Assembly (NCBI GenBank): GCA_024642505.1
Contig: JAHEAZ010000003.1
Span: forward strand, 56,583-120,582
Source: Gammaproteobacteria bacterium
Lineage (GTDB): Bacteria > Pseudomonadota > Gammaproteobacteria > Steroidobacterales > Steroidobacteraceae
Length of the DNA stretch: 64,000 nucleotides
Direction: 5' to 3'
This document shows positions 20,888 to 35,341 of this stretch, in pieces; within the stretch, counting starts at the first letter, position 1; each line of letters opens with the position of its first letter. The notes below the pieces were generated by a model. It ran no database searches, was not told the DNA's origin, and was given only the letters and a program-made list of their open reading frames with translations. A program made the translations under genes and the position numbers.

Positions 20888-22333
20888 ATGACTATCGAAT
20901 GGGAAGTCGTCATCGGTCTCGAAATCCACGCGCAGCTGGCGACGCGCAGCAAGATTTTCTCGGCATCTCCGACGGCCTTCGGCGCGGCGCCCAACGTGCA
21001 GGCCAACCTGGTCGACCTGGGCTACCCGGGCGTCCTGCCCGTGCTCAATGGCGAGGCGGTGCGAATGGCCGCCAGGTTCGGGCTGGCAGTCGGCGGCAAG
21101 GTCGCGCGGCGCTCGGTGTTCGCGCGCAAGAATTACTTCTACCCGGACCTGCCCAAGGGCTACCAGATCAGCCAGTACGAGCTGCCCGTGGTGGAGGACG
21201 GGACCGTCGACATCGTGCTCGACGATGGGCTGCGCAAGACCATCGGCATTACGCGGGCGCACCTTGAGGAAGACGCCGGGAAGTCGCTGCACGAAGGCCT
21301 CGGTGCGCACACGGGCATCGACCTCAACCGTGCCGGGACACCGCTGCTGGAGATCGTATCCGAGCCGGACATGAGGTCCGCGCGTGAAGCCATCGCCTAC
21401 ATGAAGAAGATCCACACCCTGGTCCGCTACCTGGAGATCTGCGACGGCAACATGCAGGAGGGATCCTTTCGCTGCGACGCAAACGTCTCCGTGCGGCACA
21501 AGGGGAAGCACGAGTACGGTACGCGCTGCGAGATAAAGAACCTCAACTCGTTCCGCTACGTAGAGAAGGCGATCAACTACGAGGTGACCCGCCAGGTCGA
21601 CATCCTCGAGGGCGGCGGCTCAATCGTGCAGGAAACGCGGCTGTTCGACCCTGACCGCAATGAAACCCGCTCCATGCGCTCCAAGGAAGAGGCGAACGAT
21701 TACCGCTACTTCCCGGATCCCGACCTGCTGCCGCTGGTGCTGGAGGATGGCTGGATCGAGCGGGTCCGTGCCAGCCTGCCCGAGTTGCCGGACGAGAAGG
21801 CCGGCAGGTTCGTGGGCGAGTTCGGGCTGTCGGAGTACGACGCCGGCGTGCTGACGGCGAGCCGGGAGACAGCGGCCTACTACGAGGGCGTGGTCGGCGC
21901 GCTCGGCGGCGAGCACAAGCTGGTAGCGAACTGGATCATGGGTGACTTGTCCGGCTTCCTGAATCGCGACGGTCTCGAGATCGGCCAGTCGCGGATCGAT
22001 GCGGAGAGGCTGTCGGGGCTGCTAAGGCGTATCGTCGACGACACGATCTCCGGCAAGATAGCCAAGGAAGTGCTCGAGGCAATGTGGGAATCGGGCCTTG
22101 GCGCCGACGAGATCATCGACGCGAAGGGCCTCAGGCAGATCACCGACAGCGGCGCGATCGAACGGGTGGTTGCCGAGGTGATGGAGTCCAATCCCAGGCA
22201 GCTGGCGGACTTCCGCTCCGGCAAGGACAAGCTGTTCGGGTTCTTTGTCGGCCAGGTGATGAAGGCTACCGGCGGCAAGGCAAACCCGGCGCAGGTGAAC
22301 GAGCTGCTCAAGAGGCTGTTGCCGGGGGGCTGA
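20888..22333 (+). CDS. gatB: Asp/Glu-tRNA amidotransferase subunit GatB
   Basis: GatB binds the tRNA and phosphorylates the misacylated residue so that ammonia from GatA can displace the phosphate. The 481-residue protein starts [17 protein letters not shown], the typical GatB start, with [15 protein letters not shown] and the metal-site region around HEDAGKS-like [11 protein letters not shown]. The C-terminal YqeY-like tail domain (about 330-481) is complete. A GAGGAG ribosome-binding site lies eight bases before the ATG. Confidence 0.97.
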   Translation: MTIEWEVVIGLEIHAQLATRSKIFSASPTAFGAAPNVQANLVDLGYPGVLPVLNGEAVRMAARFGLAVGGKVARRSVFARKNYFYPDLPKGYQISQYELPVVEDGTVDIVLDDGLRKTIGITRAHLEEDAGKSLHEGLGAHTGIDLNRAGTPLLEIVSEPDMRSAREAIAYMKKIHTLVRYLEICDGNMQEGSFRCDANVSVRHKGKHEYGTRCEIKNLNSFRYVEKAINYEVTRQVDILEGGGSIVQETRLFDPDRNETRSMRSKEEANDYRYFPDPDLLPLVLEDGWIERVRASLPELPDEKAGRFVGEFGLSEYDAGVLTASRETAAYYEGVVGALGGEHKLVANWIMGDLSGFLNRDGLEIGQSRIDAERLSGLLRRIVDDTISGKIAKEVLEAMWESGLGADEIIDAKGLRQITDSGAIERVVAEVMESNPRQLADFRSGKDKLFGFFVGQVMKATGGKANPAQVNELLKRLLPGG

Positions 22334-22338
22334 AATTG

Positions 22339-23247
22339 GTGGACGGTGACCTGCTCCGCCGCTTCCTGTTCGAGCGGTGGCCCGTTCGTGGCCACTTTGT
22401 CCGCCTGGATGCAAGTTGGCGCGCGGTCATCGAGCATCATGACTATCCGCCGGCCCTGACCGGCGTACTCGGCGAGGCGCTGGCGGCTACGGTGCTCGCT
22501 GCCGGCACGATCAAGTTCAACGGACAGCTTTCCCTGCAGTTCCAGGGGCCGGGACCTGTTCGCCTGATCCTGGCGCAGTGCACGCACGGGCACGCCATTC
22601 GTGCCGTGGCCCGTTTCGACGGCGAGCTACCTGCGGCGGCGACCCTCGGGGAACTGACCGGCGGAGGTCAGCTGGCCGTGACGATCGACGAAGAACAACG
22701 CAACAATCGTTACCAGGGCGTGGTGCCGCTCGACCGCCCGGAACTTGCGGCTTGCCTCGAGGAGTACTTCGCGCGCTCGGAGCAGCTGCCGACGCGCCTC
22801 ATCCTGGCCGCAACGGGCGAGCAAGCGGCAGGGCTGCTGCTGCAGCGGGTCGCGGCTGGCGCCGGCGCGTCGATCGAGGACGACCCGCGCGCGATTGCCG
22901 CCGCCGAAGACGCCTGGACGCGGATCGGCCTGCTGGCCGCGACCCTGAGGCCCGAGGAACTCTTGCGCCTGCCTTGCGAGACCCTGTTACATCGGCTGTT
23001 CAACGAGGACGACGTCCGCCTGTTCGAGGGAGCGCCGGTATTCTTCCGGTGCACATGCTCCCGCGAGCGGGTCTCCGGCATCCTGCGCTCGCTGGGCGAA
23101 GAGGAGATCCGCGACATCCTGCAGGAGCGAGGCGGTGTCGAGGTGAACTGCGAGTTCTGCGGCCGCGCCTATGCTTTCGACGCGGTCGATGCCCTGCGCC
23201 TGTTTGCGGCCGGCAACCAGCCGGGCGCGCCGCCTGGCGTGCATTGA
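22339..23247 (+). CDS. hslO: Redox-regulated chaperone Hsp33
   Basis: Hsp33 is a cytoplasmic holdase switched on when its zinc-bound cysteines are oxidised. The 302-residue protein has the family core (GEALAATVLAAGTIKF, QFQGPGPVRLI) and the C-terminal zinc motif CTCSRERV followed 27-30 residues later by CEFC. I chose GTG 22339; a TTG three bases upstream is an equal alternative, both behind the G-rich stretch at 22325-22329. It follows gatB closely and may be read from the same transcript. Confidence 0.95.
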   Translation: MDGDLLRRFLFERWPVRGHFVRLDASWRAVIEHHDYPPALTGVLGEALAATVLAAGTIKFNGQLSLQFQGPGPVRLILAQCTHGHAIRAVARFDGELPAAATLGELTGGGQLAVTIDEEQRNNRYQGVVPLDRPELAACLEEYFARSEQLPTRLILAATGEQAAGLLLQRVAAGAGASIEDDPRAIAAAEDAWTRIGLLAATLRPEELLRLPCETLLHRLFNEDDVRLFEGAPVFFRCTCSRERVSGILRSLGEEEIRDILQERGGVEVNCEFCGRAYAFDAVDALRLFAAGNQPGAPPGVH

Positions 23248-23292
23248 GGCTGGTGCGGCGACGTTTCCGTTTGCACCGCAACAAGGCTCCTT

Positions 23293-27926
<4,634 letters not shown>

Positions 27927-27971
27927 TCGCTTTGATTTGTTGGTAAGAAGCAACAAAATACAAAGATTACC

Positions 27972-28001
27972 TTGACGTAAGCATTGTCCCCGTTGCGTAA
28001 T
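27972..28001 (+). promoter_or_regulatory. Candidate promoter of the TonB-dependent receptor gene
   Basis: TTGACG (27972-27977) and CGTAAT (27996-28001) are 18 bases apart in the 126-bp space between metH and the receptor gene. A 7-bp AT-rich stem-loop (27936-27942 with 27951-27957) lies just after metH and could weakly separate the transcripts. A ribosome-binding site (GAGGGGG) precedes the ATG. I find no Fur box or cobalamin-riboswitch motif here. Confidence 0.4.
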
Positions 28002-28052
28002 AGCCGCATACGTGCCCACGAGGTGTGGGCGCATCGAGGGGGATGTTGATCC

Positions 28053-30551
28053 ATGAATAGACTCCGTTATGGCGTTCGCCTGGCCCTGGGATCCGGTGTG
28101 TTCGCGTTGCTCGCCGGGCCTGCAGCCCTGGCGCAGGAAACTAGCACACAGCTCGAGCAGATCATCGTCACCGGCACGCGCGTCGCAGACCGTTCGGCGA
28201 CTGATACAGCCGTACCCGTGGACGTCGTTACCGCCGAGGCACTGACCAACGTCGGCGTCACTGAACTCAACCAGGCACTGTCCACGGCGCTGCCGTCGTA
28301 CAACTTCCCGCGGCCGGGACTTGCCGATGGAACCGATACGATACGCCCGGCGACGCTCCGCGGCCTGGCGCCCGACCAGACCCTGGTGCTGCTGAACTCC
28401 AAGCGGCGTCACTCCTCGTCGCTTGTCAACGTAAACGGCACTATCGGTCGCGGTTCCGCTGCCGTAGACCTGAACACGATCCCGACAGCCGCCGTCCAGT
28501 CGATCGAGGTACTGCGTGACGGCGCCTCGGCGCAGTACGGCTCCGATGCCATCGCCGGCGTGATCAACATCCGCCTGAAGGACAAGAGCGATGGCGGCGA
28601 CGTGACCATGAGCTACGGTGTGCGCGATTCGAACTACTCTGTGCCCGTCGGTTCGCCACCGGCCGGAGCGACCTGGTCGCCCGGTGACAAGGTGAGCCGG
28701 AACGTGTCGGACGGCGAAACATTTACGGTTTCGGGCTGGAAGGGCTTCTCGATCGGCGAGGCTGGATTCTTCACGCTGGCCGCCGAATACAAGGACCAGA
28801 GTCGCACGGAGCGCACCGGCTACGACGTACGCCAGCAGTACCCGCTTGACAACGGCGCCTTCGATTCGCGCGAAATTTCGTTCGACCGATTCAATGCATG
28901 GTATGGCGAGCCGGACATGACACAGCTGACGCTGTTCGCGAACTTTGGCAGCGAGCTGTCGAACGGGGCAACCCTCTATGGCTGGGCCAGTTACCAGGAC
29001 CGTGACGCGAGCTCGGCTGGCTTCTATCGCCGCGCGCTCGACGGCCGCAACGTCATCGAGATCTATCCCGACGGTTTCCTGCCAATCATTTCGCCCACGG
29101 TTACCGACTACAGCGCGGCGCTCGGGGTCGAGTGGGACTGGGGCAACTGGGCCATGGATACCTCCGTCGTGTACGGCTTCAACAAGATGAAGTTCACGAT
29201 CGAGAACACGCTGAACCGTTCCCTTGGCACTGCCAGCGGAACCAGGTTTGATGCCGGCGGCTTCGACTACGATCAGCTGGTGTTCAACTTCTCGGGCGTG
29301 CGCCAGTTGGACGTCGGCGGTTTGGCCTCGCCGGTCAACGTCGCGGCCGGCATTGAGGCACGGATCGAAAGCTACTCGATCTTTGCCGGTGAGCCCGATT
29401 CCTATCGCAATGGTGGTGTGCTGCTGGACGGTTCGCCAACTGCTTCCGGCGCGCAGGTTTTCCCTGGTTTCAGGCCCGCGAACGAGGTAGACGAGGACCG
29501 CACGGCCATCGGTGGATACGTGGACCTGGAAGCCAACCTTACCGACAAGCTGCTGGGCTCCATTGCGGTGCGGGCCGAGGACTACTCGGACTTCGGCAGC
29601 AACCTGTCGGGCAAGCTGGCGCTGCGCTACGACTTCACCGACAACTTCGCGCTGCGCGGTTCGGTGCAGAATGGCTTCAGGGCACCGTCATTGCAGCAAC
29701 AGTACTTCGCGACGACGTCGACCAACTTCATCAATGGCGTGCCCTTCGACATCACTACCTTCCCGGCCACCGACCCGGTCGCCGAGTCGCTGGGTTCAAA
29801 GCCGCTTGACGCCGAGACATCCGTCAACTTCTCGCTCGGTGCGGTGATGCAGCTTGGCCCGGTGAGTTTGACGATCGACGCCTACCGCATAGACATCGAC
29901 GACCGCATCGTCCTGTCCGAGAACCTCACCGACCAGCAGGTTCGCGATTTCCTCGCTGACCAGGGCTTCGTGGCCATCGGTGGTGGTCGCTTCTTCCTCA
30001 ACGGCGTCAATACCGAGACCAAGGGCGTCGATATTGTCGCCAACTGGCCCTGGGAAACCAGCGGTGCGGGACGCTTCGACCTGACACTGGCGGCCAGCTT
30101 CAACGACACCAAGGTGACCAGGGTGCCGCCGCCTTCGGAGGCGCTGGGCCAGATCTATGCACCCGACTCGCCACCGCCGCTCTTCGGCCGGGTCAATGTG
30201 CTGACCTTTGAGGAAGGTAACCCCAGCGACAAGTTCGCGGCGAGCCTGAACTGGACGATGGACCGCTTCGGCGCCACGCTGCGTGCCACGCGCTATGGCG
30301 AGGCTCTGGATCCAGGCACAACGGAAGTGCTGGACTTCAATCTTGCCTCGAAGACCCTGGTTGACCTCGAAGCCCGCTTTGACGTCACCAAGAGCATCCG
30401 GCTGGCGATTGGCGCGGAGAACCTGTTCGACGAGTACCCCGATGCGTTCACCGTGAACCGCAACGGCACCGGCAACACGCCGTTCTCTAATTACTCGCCG
30501 TTTGGGCGTTCGGGGCGCTTCATCTACGGACGTCTGTCGGTCAACTTCTGA
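28053..30551 (+). CDS. TonB-dependent outer-membrane receptor
   Basis: An 832-residue outer-membrane active transporter. A signal peptide (1-28) is followed by a TonB box-like LEQIIVTGTRV and the plug domain (about 45-165, with RGLAPDQTLVLLNSKRRHSS and GAVNI-type SDAIAGVINIRL). A 22-strand barrel ends in the aromatic C-terminus GRLSVNF used for BAM insertion. Mid-barrel FRAPSLQQQYF and the final AENLFDEYPDAF are family patterns. The substrate is unknown. The size and RAPSLQQ type fit receptors for siderophores or other organic compounds rather than the shorter BtuB. No partner transporter genes are adjacent. Confidence 0.93.
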   Translation: MNRLRYGVRLALGSGVFALLAGPAALAQETSTQLEQIIVTGTRVADRSATDTAVPVDVVTAEALTNVGVTELNQALSTALPSYNFPRPGLADGTDTIRPATLRGLAPDQTLVLLNSKRRHSSSLVNVNGTIGRGSAAVDLNTIPTAAVQSIEVLRDGASAQYGSDAIAGVINIRLKDKSDGGDVTMSYGVRDSNYSVPVGSPPAGATWSPGDKVSRNVSDGETFTVSGWKGFSIGEAGFFTLAAEYKDQSRTERTGYDVRQQYPLDNGAFDSREISFDRFNAWYGEPDMTQLTLFANFGSELSNGATLYGWASYQDRDASSAGFYRRALDGRNVIEIYPDGFLPIISPTVTDYSAALGVEWDWGNWAMDTSVVYGFNKMKFTIENTLNRSLGTASGTRFDAGGFDYDQLVFNFSGVRQLDVGGLASPVNVAAGIEARIESYSIFAGEPDSYRNGGVLLDGSPTASGAQVFPGFRPANEVDEDRTAIGGYVDLEANLTDKLLGSIAVRAEDYSDFGSNLSGKLALRYDFTDNFALRGSVQNGFRAPSLQQQYFATTSTNFINGVPFDITTFPATDPVAESLGSKPLDAETSVNFSLGAVMQLGPVSLTIDAYRIDIDDRIVLSENLTDQQVRDFLADQGFVAIGGGRFFLNGVNTETKGVDIVANWPWETSGAGRFDLTLAASFNDTKVTRVPPPSEALGQIYAPDSPPPLFGRVNVLTFEEGNPSDKFAASLNWTMDRFGATLRATRYGEALDPGTTEVLDFNLASKTLVDLEARFDVTKSIRLAIGAENLFDEYPDAFTVNRNGTGNTPFSNYSPFGRSGRFIYGRLSVNF

Positions 30552-30570
30552 CCTCCGGGCGGTACTGACC

Positions 30571-30606
30571 GGAACGGCCCCGGCGCGCACGCGCCGGGGC
30601 CGTTCC
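30571..30606. terminator. Strong bidirectional hairpin after the TonB-dependent receptor
   Basis: Perfect 17-bp arms (30571-30587 and 30590-30606) flank only two bases, so the physical loop must open a few pairs. It stands between the convergent receptor gene and mtgA and is followed by CATTT on the plus strand. The T-run is short, but the stem is very GC-rich and the position fits a terminator for both strands. Confidence 0.75.
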
Positions 30607-30635
30607 ATTTCCACCAGCAAAACGGTCCTGGGTCG

Positions 30636-31376
30636 TTACTTGTGCGCCCGTGCGTCCGGGGCTTCGAGCGTATCCAGGTAACCCGATCCGCCGAGCGCCG
30701 CCATTTGCCTGAGGATCCATGCCTGGCGCTGGCGCACGTAGCCCGACGGCGCATCGACGCGGAAGCGCTTGGGGTTCGGCAACACTGCCGCGAGCAGTGC
30801 CGCTTCCTGGCGGTTGAGCCGTTTCGCGGGTTTCTTGAAAAATCGCTGGCTGGCGGCCTCGACGCCCCATACCCCACGCCCGAACTCGGCGCTGTTCAGG
30901 TAGACCTCGAGGATCCGCTGCTTGGGCCACAGCACCTCGATCAGCAGTGTGAACCACGCCTCGAAGCCTTTGCGGACCCAACTCTGACCGGACCACAGGA
31001 ACAGGTTCTTCGCGACCTGCTGGGAAATCGTGCTGGCGCCGCGCAGCCGGCGGCCACGCTGGGCGTCCTTCAGTGCCTTGTCGATGGACTCGAGGTCGAA
31101 GCCGAGGTGACTGGCGAACTTCTGGTCCTCCGCTGCCACCACGGCTACCGCGGCATTCGGCGAGATCTCGTCCCAGGCGACCCAGTCATGGGTGTAACGG
31201 TAGCCCTTCTGGTCCGAATGCAGCGCGGCGATCCGGTCCTGCAGCATGAACGCGGTGAACGGTACCGGCGCCCAGCGAAACAGCAGCACGACCAGGCTGC
31301 AGGCAGCGACGAAGCCCAGCGCCACGAGACCCGATAGTCGCAGGGATCGGGCCAGCAGCGAGCGACGGCGCGCCAT
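30636..31376 (-). CDS. mtgA: Monofunctional peptidoglycan glycosyltransferase MtgA
   Basis: MtgA polymerises lipid II into glycan strands without a transpeptidase domain. The 246-residue protein has one N-terminal membrane helix (about 12-32) and a GT51 domain. The catalytic glutamate is E83 ([14 protein letters not shown]), with [16 protein letters not shown] and the [25 protein letters not shown] region, all complete. It is the last gene of the leftward hemA-prfA-prmC-ppiB-mtgA run. Confidence 0.96.
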   Translation of the reverse strand: MARRRSLLARSLRLSGLVALGFVAACSLVVLLFRWAPVPFTAFMLQDRIAALHSDQKGYRYTHDWVAWDEISPNAAVAVVAAEDQKFASHLGFDLESIDKALKDAQRGRRLRGASTISQQVAKNLFLWSGQSWVRKGFEAWFTLLIEVLWPKQRILEVYLNSAEFGRGVWGVEAASQRFFKKPAKRLNRQEAALLAAVLPNPKRFRVDAPSGYVRQRQAWILRQMAALGGSGYLDTLEAPDARAHK

Positions 31377-31396
31377 GGCGACGCGTAGTGGTGCGC

Positions 31397-31891
31397 TCAG
31401 CCGGCCTCGACCGGGCGGGCGGCGTTGACCAAGACCGGCTCGACCGGGACGTCGTCGTGGCCGTGCTTGCGCCCCGTCTTGACGGCGGCGATGGCGTCGA
31501 TCACGTCCATGCCCTCGACGACCTTGCCGAACACGGCGTAGCCGTAGTTGCGCGGGCCCTGGTGGTCGAGGAAGGCGTTGTCCACGAGGTTCACGAAGAA
31601 CTGGGACGTGGCGCTATTGACGTCGTTGGTCCGCGCCATCGACAAGCTGCCGCGCAGGTTCTTCAGGCCGTTGGTAGCCTCGTTCTCGATCGGCTTGCGG
31701 GTCGGCTTCTGGTTCATGTCGGCATCCATGCCTCCGCCCTGGATTACGAAGCCCGGGATGACACGGTGGAATACCGTGCCGTCGAAATGACCATCCTCTG
31801 CGTACTGGAGGAAATTCGCGGCGCTGACTGGCGCCTTGTCGGCGAAGAGTTCGATGACGAAATCGCCGAGAGAGGTTTCAAACTTGATCAT
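31397..31891 (-). CDS. ppiB: Cyclophilin-type peptidyl-prolyl isomerase, cytoplasmic (PpiB-like)
   Basis: A 164-residue cyclophilin that speeds proline isomerisation during folding. The active-site arginine lies in [14 protein letters not shown], with [21 protein letters not shown] and the tail [12 protein letters not shown] as family markers. No signal peptide is present, so it should be cytosolic like PpiB rather than periplasmic PpiA. It has the short SQFFVNL pocket typical of bacterial forms. Confidence 0.93.
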   Translation of the reverse strand: MIKFETSLGDFVIELFADKAPVSAANFLQYAEDGHFDGTVFHRVIPGFVIQGGGMDADMNQKPTRKPIENEATNGLKNLRGSLSMARTNDVNSATSQFFVNLVDNAFLDHQGPRNYGYAVFGKVVEGMDVIDAIAAVKTGRKHGHDDVPVEPVLVNAARPVEAG

Positions 31892-31930
31892 GGTTGGACC
31901 CGATGCGGCTGAAAAAGGAAGGCCCGCATT

Positions 31931-32785
31931 CTACCCGGACACGCCAGTCTTCGCCGGGCGTCGCGCCAGCGTGGCCCGCTCGAGTCCGGCCAGGTCGGTC
32001 CGGGTCGCCACTCCAACCAGTCTCGCCTGGGCGCACAGACCCCGCACTGCCGCGCCCTGCTCGCAGCCGTGCTCGACCATGAGCAACCCGCCTGGATGCA
32101 GGTAGCGTGGGGCCAGCGTAATGATCTCGGCCAGCGCCTCGAGGCCCGTCGGACCCGCGACCAGCGCGGCGGCTGGTTCACGCGCCAGCACTGGCAGGTG
32201 AGGGTCGGAGTCCGCCAGGTAGGGCGGGTTGGCAACGACGGCGTCGAAGCACTGATTTCCGGCTGGCTCATACCAGTTGCCATGCCGGAACTCGACGTTC
32301 GCTGCGCCGGCTGCGGCGGCATTGCGGCGGGCGACCTCGAGCGCAGGACCGCTCGCGTCGACCGCCAGGATGCTGGCGCTGGGCAGCTCTACTCCAAGCG
32401 CGATCGCGATGGCGCCGCTGCCGGTACCGAGGTCGAGTATGCAGGGGGCAACGATGCCGCTAAGCAACTCCAGGGCGACCTCAACCAGCAGCTCGGTCTC
32501 GGGCCGGGGCACCAGCACGGCCGGACCGACCTCCAGGTCGAGCGACCAGAAGCCGCGCCTGCCAATCAGGTAGGCGACAGGCTCCCCGGCAGCACGGCGG
32601 TCCAGCATCGATCGAAATCGCCGCAAGGCATTGTCGTCGACGGTTTCGTCACCACGTGCGCGCAGTGCCGCACGCGACAGGCCGAGTACCTGGGCAAGCA
32701 ATATTTCCGCGTCGAGGGATGGGCTGTCGGAGGCGCCGGCGAGACGGTCTGGAGCGTCGGCGAGCAGCTCGGCGATGCGCGTCAA
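31931..32785 (-). CDS. prmC: Release factor N5-glutamine methyltransferase PrmC
   Basis: PrmC methylates the glutamine of the GGQ motif in release factors RF1 and RF2, increasing termination efficiency. The protein has the N-terminal helical release-factor-binding domain (about 1-75), the SAM motif CILDLGTGSGAIAIAL and the catalytic NPPY motif (VVANPPYLADSD). I chose TTG 32785, which gives 284 residues (close to the usual length) behind an AGGA. A longer frame runs back into prfA but the extra residues are not PrmC-like. Its substrate gene prfA is directly upstream. Confidence 0.92.
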   Translation of the reverse strand: MTRIAELLADAPDRLAGASDSPSLDAEILLAQVLGLSRAALRARGDETVDDNALRRFRSMLDRRAAGEPVAYLIGRRGFWSLDLEVGPAVLVPRPETELLVEVALELLSGIVAPCILDLGTGSGAIAIALGVELPSASILAVDASGPALEVARRNAAAAGAANVEFRHGNWYEPAGNQCFDAVVANPPYLADSDPHLPVLAREPAAALVAGPTGLEALAEIITLAPRYLHPGGLLMVEHGCEQGAAVRGLCAQARLVGVATRTDLAGLERATLARRPAKTGVSG

Positions 32786-32825
32786 GGGGTCCTGTCCAGG
32801 GACAACCGCGAGGGAAGCATCGGGC

Positions 32826-33905
32826 TCAGGCGATCTCGGCCAACTGCTCGGCCCTGAATTCACGGGCCAGCGGGTCGATGACCGCATCGAGGTCGCCGCC
32901 GACGATGTCCTCGAGCTTGTACAGCGTCAGCTCGATGCGGTGGTCGGTCATGCGGCCCTGCGGGAAGTTGTAGGTGCGGATTCGCTCGGACCTGTCTCCG
33001 GTGCCCACCTGGAGCTTGCGGGTCGCCGCCTTGGCCCGTTGCTGGCGCTCCTGCTCCGCGCCTAGCAGCCTGGCCCGCAGCAGCGACATCGCCCGGGAGC
33101 GGTTCTTGTGTTGCGAGCGCTCGTCCTGACACTCGACCACGATGCCCGTCGGCAGATGGGTGATGCGCACGGCCGAGTCGGTCTTGTTGACGTGCTGTCC
33201 CCCTGCGCCTGAGGCGCGGTAGGTGTCGATGCGCAGGTCGGCCGGGTTCACGTCAACGCTTTCGACTGCTTCAACTTCCGGCAGTATGGCCACCGTGCAG
33301 GTGGACGTATGGATGCGGCCCTGGGCCTCCGTGGCCGGTACCCGCTGTACCCGGTGCGTGCCGGACTCGAACTTGAGGCGCGAGTAGGCTCCGCGGCCGA
33401 CGACGCGGCAGATGATCTCTCGGTAGCCGCCGTGCTCACCGCGGCTTTCAGAAAGCACTTCGACCTGCCAGCCCTGGGTTTCTGCATAGCGGGAGTACAT
33501 GCGAAACAGGTCGCCGGCGAAGATGGCCGCTTCGTCGCCGCCCGCCGCGGCGCGAACTTCCAGGAACACGTTGGCCTCATCGTGCGGATCTGGCGGCACC
33601 AGCGCGAGCTGCAACTCGGCTTCGCCGGCCGCAAGCCGCTGCCCGAGATCGTGAACCTCTTGCGCGGCCATCCCGCGCACTTCCGGATCCGGGTCCCTTG
33701 CCATGTCGCGGGCGACGTCAAGCTGGTGCTCGAGATCCGCCCAGGCGCGGAACGAGGTCACCACAGGCTGCAAGCGCGCGTATTCGACCGACAGTTCGCG
33801 GAAACGGTCAGCCTTGTCATGTACCTCCGGGTCGGCGAGGAGGCGGCTGACCTCATCGCAGCGGTCGGCCAGGCGTTCGAGCTTGAGTCGGATGGAATCT
33901 TTCAT
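32826..33905 (-). CDS. prfA: Peptide chain release factor 1
   Basis: RF1 recognises UAA and UAG and releases the finished peptide. The 359-residue protein carries the GGQ motif ([16 protein letters not shown]) and the RF1-specific PxT anticodon tripeptide in [14 protein letters not shown], which separates it from RF2 (SPF). I chose ATG 33905 ([12 protein letters not shown]), the normal RF1 start. Only 81 bp separate it from hemA, and that space is filled by a palindromic repeat. Confidence 0.97.
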   Translation of the reverse strand: MKDSIRLKLERLADRCDEVSRLLADPEVHDKADRFRELSVEYARLQPVVTSFRAWADLEHQLDVARDMARDPDPEVRGMAAQEVHDLGQRLAAGEAELQLALVPPDPHDEANVFLEVRAAAGGDEAAIFAGDLFRMYSRYAETQGWQVEVLSESRGEHGGYREIICRVVGRGAYSRLKFESGTHRVQRVPATEAQGRIHTSTCTVAILPEVEAVESVDVNPADLRIDTYRASGAGGQHVNKTDSAVRITHLPTGIVVECQDERSQHKNRSRAMSLLRARLLGAEQERQQRAKAATRKLQVGTGDRSERIRTYNFPQGRMTDHRIELTLYKLEDIVGGDLDAVIDPLAREFRAEQLAEIA

Positions 33906-33934
33906 GTGGCAGAAGGGAAGCAAGACCCACTCGC

Positions 33935-33963
33935 GGGGACTGTCCCAGAAGGGGACTGTCCCC
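33935..33963. repeat. Two tandem GGGGACTGTCCC palindromes between hemA and prfA
   Basis: GGGGACTGTCCC (33935-33946) and GGGGACTGTCCCC (33951-33963) are separated by AGAA. Each is almost self-complementary, and the pair can also fold together as one hairpin. The same core occurs near 8.3, 39.5 and 63.4 kb. The RNA hairpin would lie between the hemA stop and the prfA start and could lower prfA read-through. Confidence 0.65.
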
Positions 33964-33986
33964 TCCGGGGCAGGGTCCGGCCGATC

Positions 33987-35240
33987 CTAGTGTTCCGTGT
34001 CATCGAGTCCGTATAGCTTGTGCGCCGCGTCGATCAACTCGGCGTCGCCCTGCTCGGCTGCGAGCCGAAGCGCGCGTGACGGGGCGTGCAGGAGGCGGTT
34101 GGTCAGCGTATTCGCGAGGAATTCGAGTGCCTCGTCATGTTTGCCGGCGGCGATCATGCGCCGCGCCTGCTCGAGGGTCTGGGCCTTGGTCTGGTCGGCA
34201 CGGGCGCGCAGGTCGCGGATGATCGGCGCCGCGTCCAGCGTCCGCAGCGCCGACATGAAACGCCCGACCTCGCCCTCGATCAGCTGGTGGGCCTCCTGGG
34301 CTTCGTCCTGACGGGCCTTGAGGTTGTCGTCGACCACTTGTCGCAGGTCGTCAATCGTGTACAGGTAAACGTCCTCGAGCTCCCCCACGGCGGGTTCGAT
34401 GTCCCGGGGAACCGCGATGTCGAGCATGAAGATCGGCTTGCGGCGGCGCGCGGTGATGGCGGCGCGGGTCGCCGCCAGCGTCACGATAGGCGTGGGACTT
34501 GCGGTCGAGCTGATGACGATGTCGGCAGCCTGCAAGTGTTCGTCCAGCGCGTCCAGGGTGATTGCTGAGGCCTTGAACTCGAGCGCCAGGTCCTGGGCGC
34601 GGTTGATGCTGCGATTGGCGATGATCATCCGCCTGAGGCCCTGGGCGTGCAGGTGGCGCCCGGTCAGCTCGATCATCTCGCCGGCACCGATTAGCAGTGC
34701 CGTGTGCTGCTCGAAACCCGCGAAGATCCGGCGCGCCATTTGTACGGCCGCCGAAGCAACAGATACGGCGCTGGCGCCGACCCGGGTCTCGGTCCGCACC
34801 CGCTTGGCAACCGCGAACGTGGCCTGGAACAGGCGGTTCAGCAAGGGGCCCGCGGTGCCGGCTTCGTGGGCAGCCCGATAGGCATCCTTCAATTGCCCGA
34901 GAATCTGCGGTTCGCCGAGAATCAGTGAGTCGAGGCCGGAGGCAACCGCGAAGGCGTGCTGCACTGCGGCCGGACCGTGCATTTCATAGCAGTTGTCGCC
35001 GAGGTCGTGCCCGGTCTGGTGATAGCCCTCGAGCCAATCGGCGAGCGAGGCGTTGCCACCCTCCACGACGCAGTACATTTCCGTCCGGTTGCAGGTGGAA
35101 ACGATCAGGCCCTCCTGGACGCCGGGTCGTGCGCACAGGTTGTGCAGCGCCTCGGGAAGGTGGGTTGCATCGAAAACGACACGTTCCCGGACTTCCACGG
35201 GCGCGGTCCGATGATTGAGGCCAAGGACGACGATCGACAT
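33987..35240 (-). CDS. hemA: Glutamyl-tRNA reductase HemA
   Basis: HemA reduces Glu-tRNA(Glu) to glutamate-1-semialdehyde, the first committed step of C5-pathway tetrapyrrole synthesis. This serves heme and, if made here, the cobalamin needed by MetH. The 417-residue protein has the start MSIVVLGLNHRTAPVEVRE, the catalytic cysteine C50 in STCNRTEMY, the NADPH-binding GAGEMIELTGRHL and the C-terminal dimerisation helices. I chose ATG 35240, which gives the family N-terminus. It is divergent from the TPR-lolB-ispE genes, as in Pseudomonas. Confidence 0.97.
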   Translation of the reverse strand: MSIVVLGLNHRTAPVEVRERVVFDATHLPEALHNLCARPGVQEGLIVSTCNRTEMYCVVEGGNASLADWLEGYHQTGHDLGDNCYEMHGPAAVQHAFAVASGLDSLILGEPQILGQLKDAYRAAHEAGTAGPLLNRLFQATFAVAKRVRTETRVGASAVSVASAAVQMARRIFAGFEQHTALLIGAGEMIELTGRHLHAQGLRRMIIANRSINRAQDLALEFKASAITLDALDEHLQAADIVISSTASPTPIVTLAATRAAITARRRKPIFMLDIAVPRDIEPAVGELEDVYLYTIDDLRQVVDDNLKARQDEAQEAHQLIEGEVGRFMSALRTLDAAPIIRDLRARADQTKAQTLEQARRMIAAGKHDEALEFLANTLTNRLLHAPSRALRLAAEQGDAELIDAAHKLYGLDDTEH

Positions 35241-35329
35241 TTCGCACCGGTCGGATAACGCCGCGGATTGTCCGGGATGGCAGGAGGTAGCACAAGCCAC
35301 GCTCTCCACCCCGGGCCCCGGCGCTGCGT

Positions 35330-35335
35330 TATAGT
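35330..35335 (+). promoter_or_regulatory. Candidate -10 element giving a leaderless TPR-gene transcript
   Basis: TATAGT begins exactly 12 bases before the ATG at 35342, the same spacing seen for metF. No Shine-Dalgarno sequence is present before the ATG. The -35 region is poor. A leaderless mRNA is inferred. Confidence 0.4.
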
Positions 35336-35341
35336 TCTGCC

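Noticed and set aside
27936..27957. Stem-loop after metH as an intrinsic terminator
   Set aside because: The 7-bp stem is AT-rich with an eight-base loop, too weak to call a terminator.
27927..28052. Possible cobalamin riboswitch between metH and the receptor gene
   Set aside because: Only 126 bp are available and the conserved B12-box pattern is absent.
32786..32887. Longer PrmC start overlapping prfA
   Set aside because: The additional residues are the out-of-frame translation of the prfA end and do not resemble PrmC; the TTG at 32785 gives the normal length.
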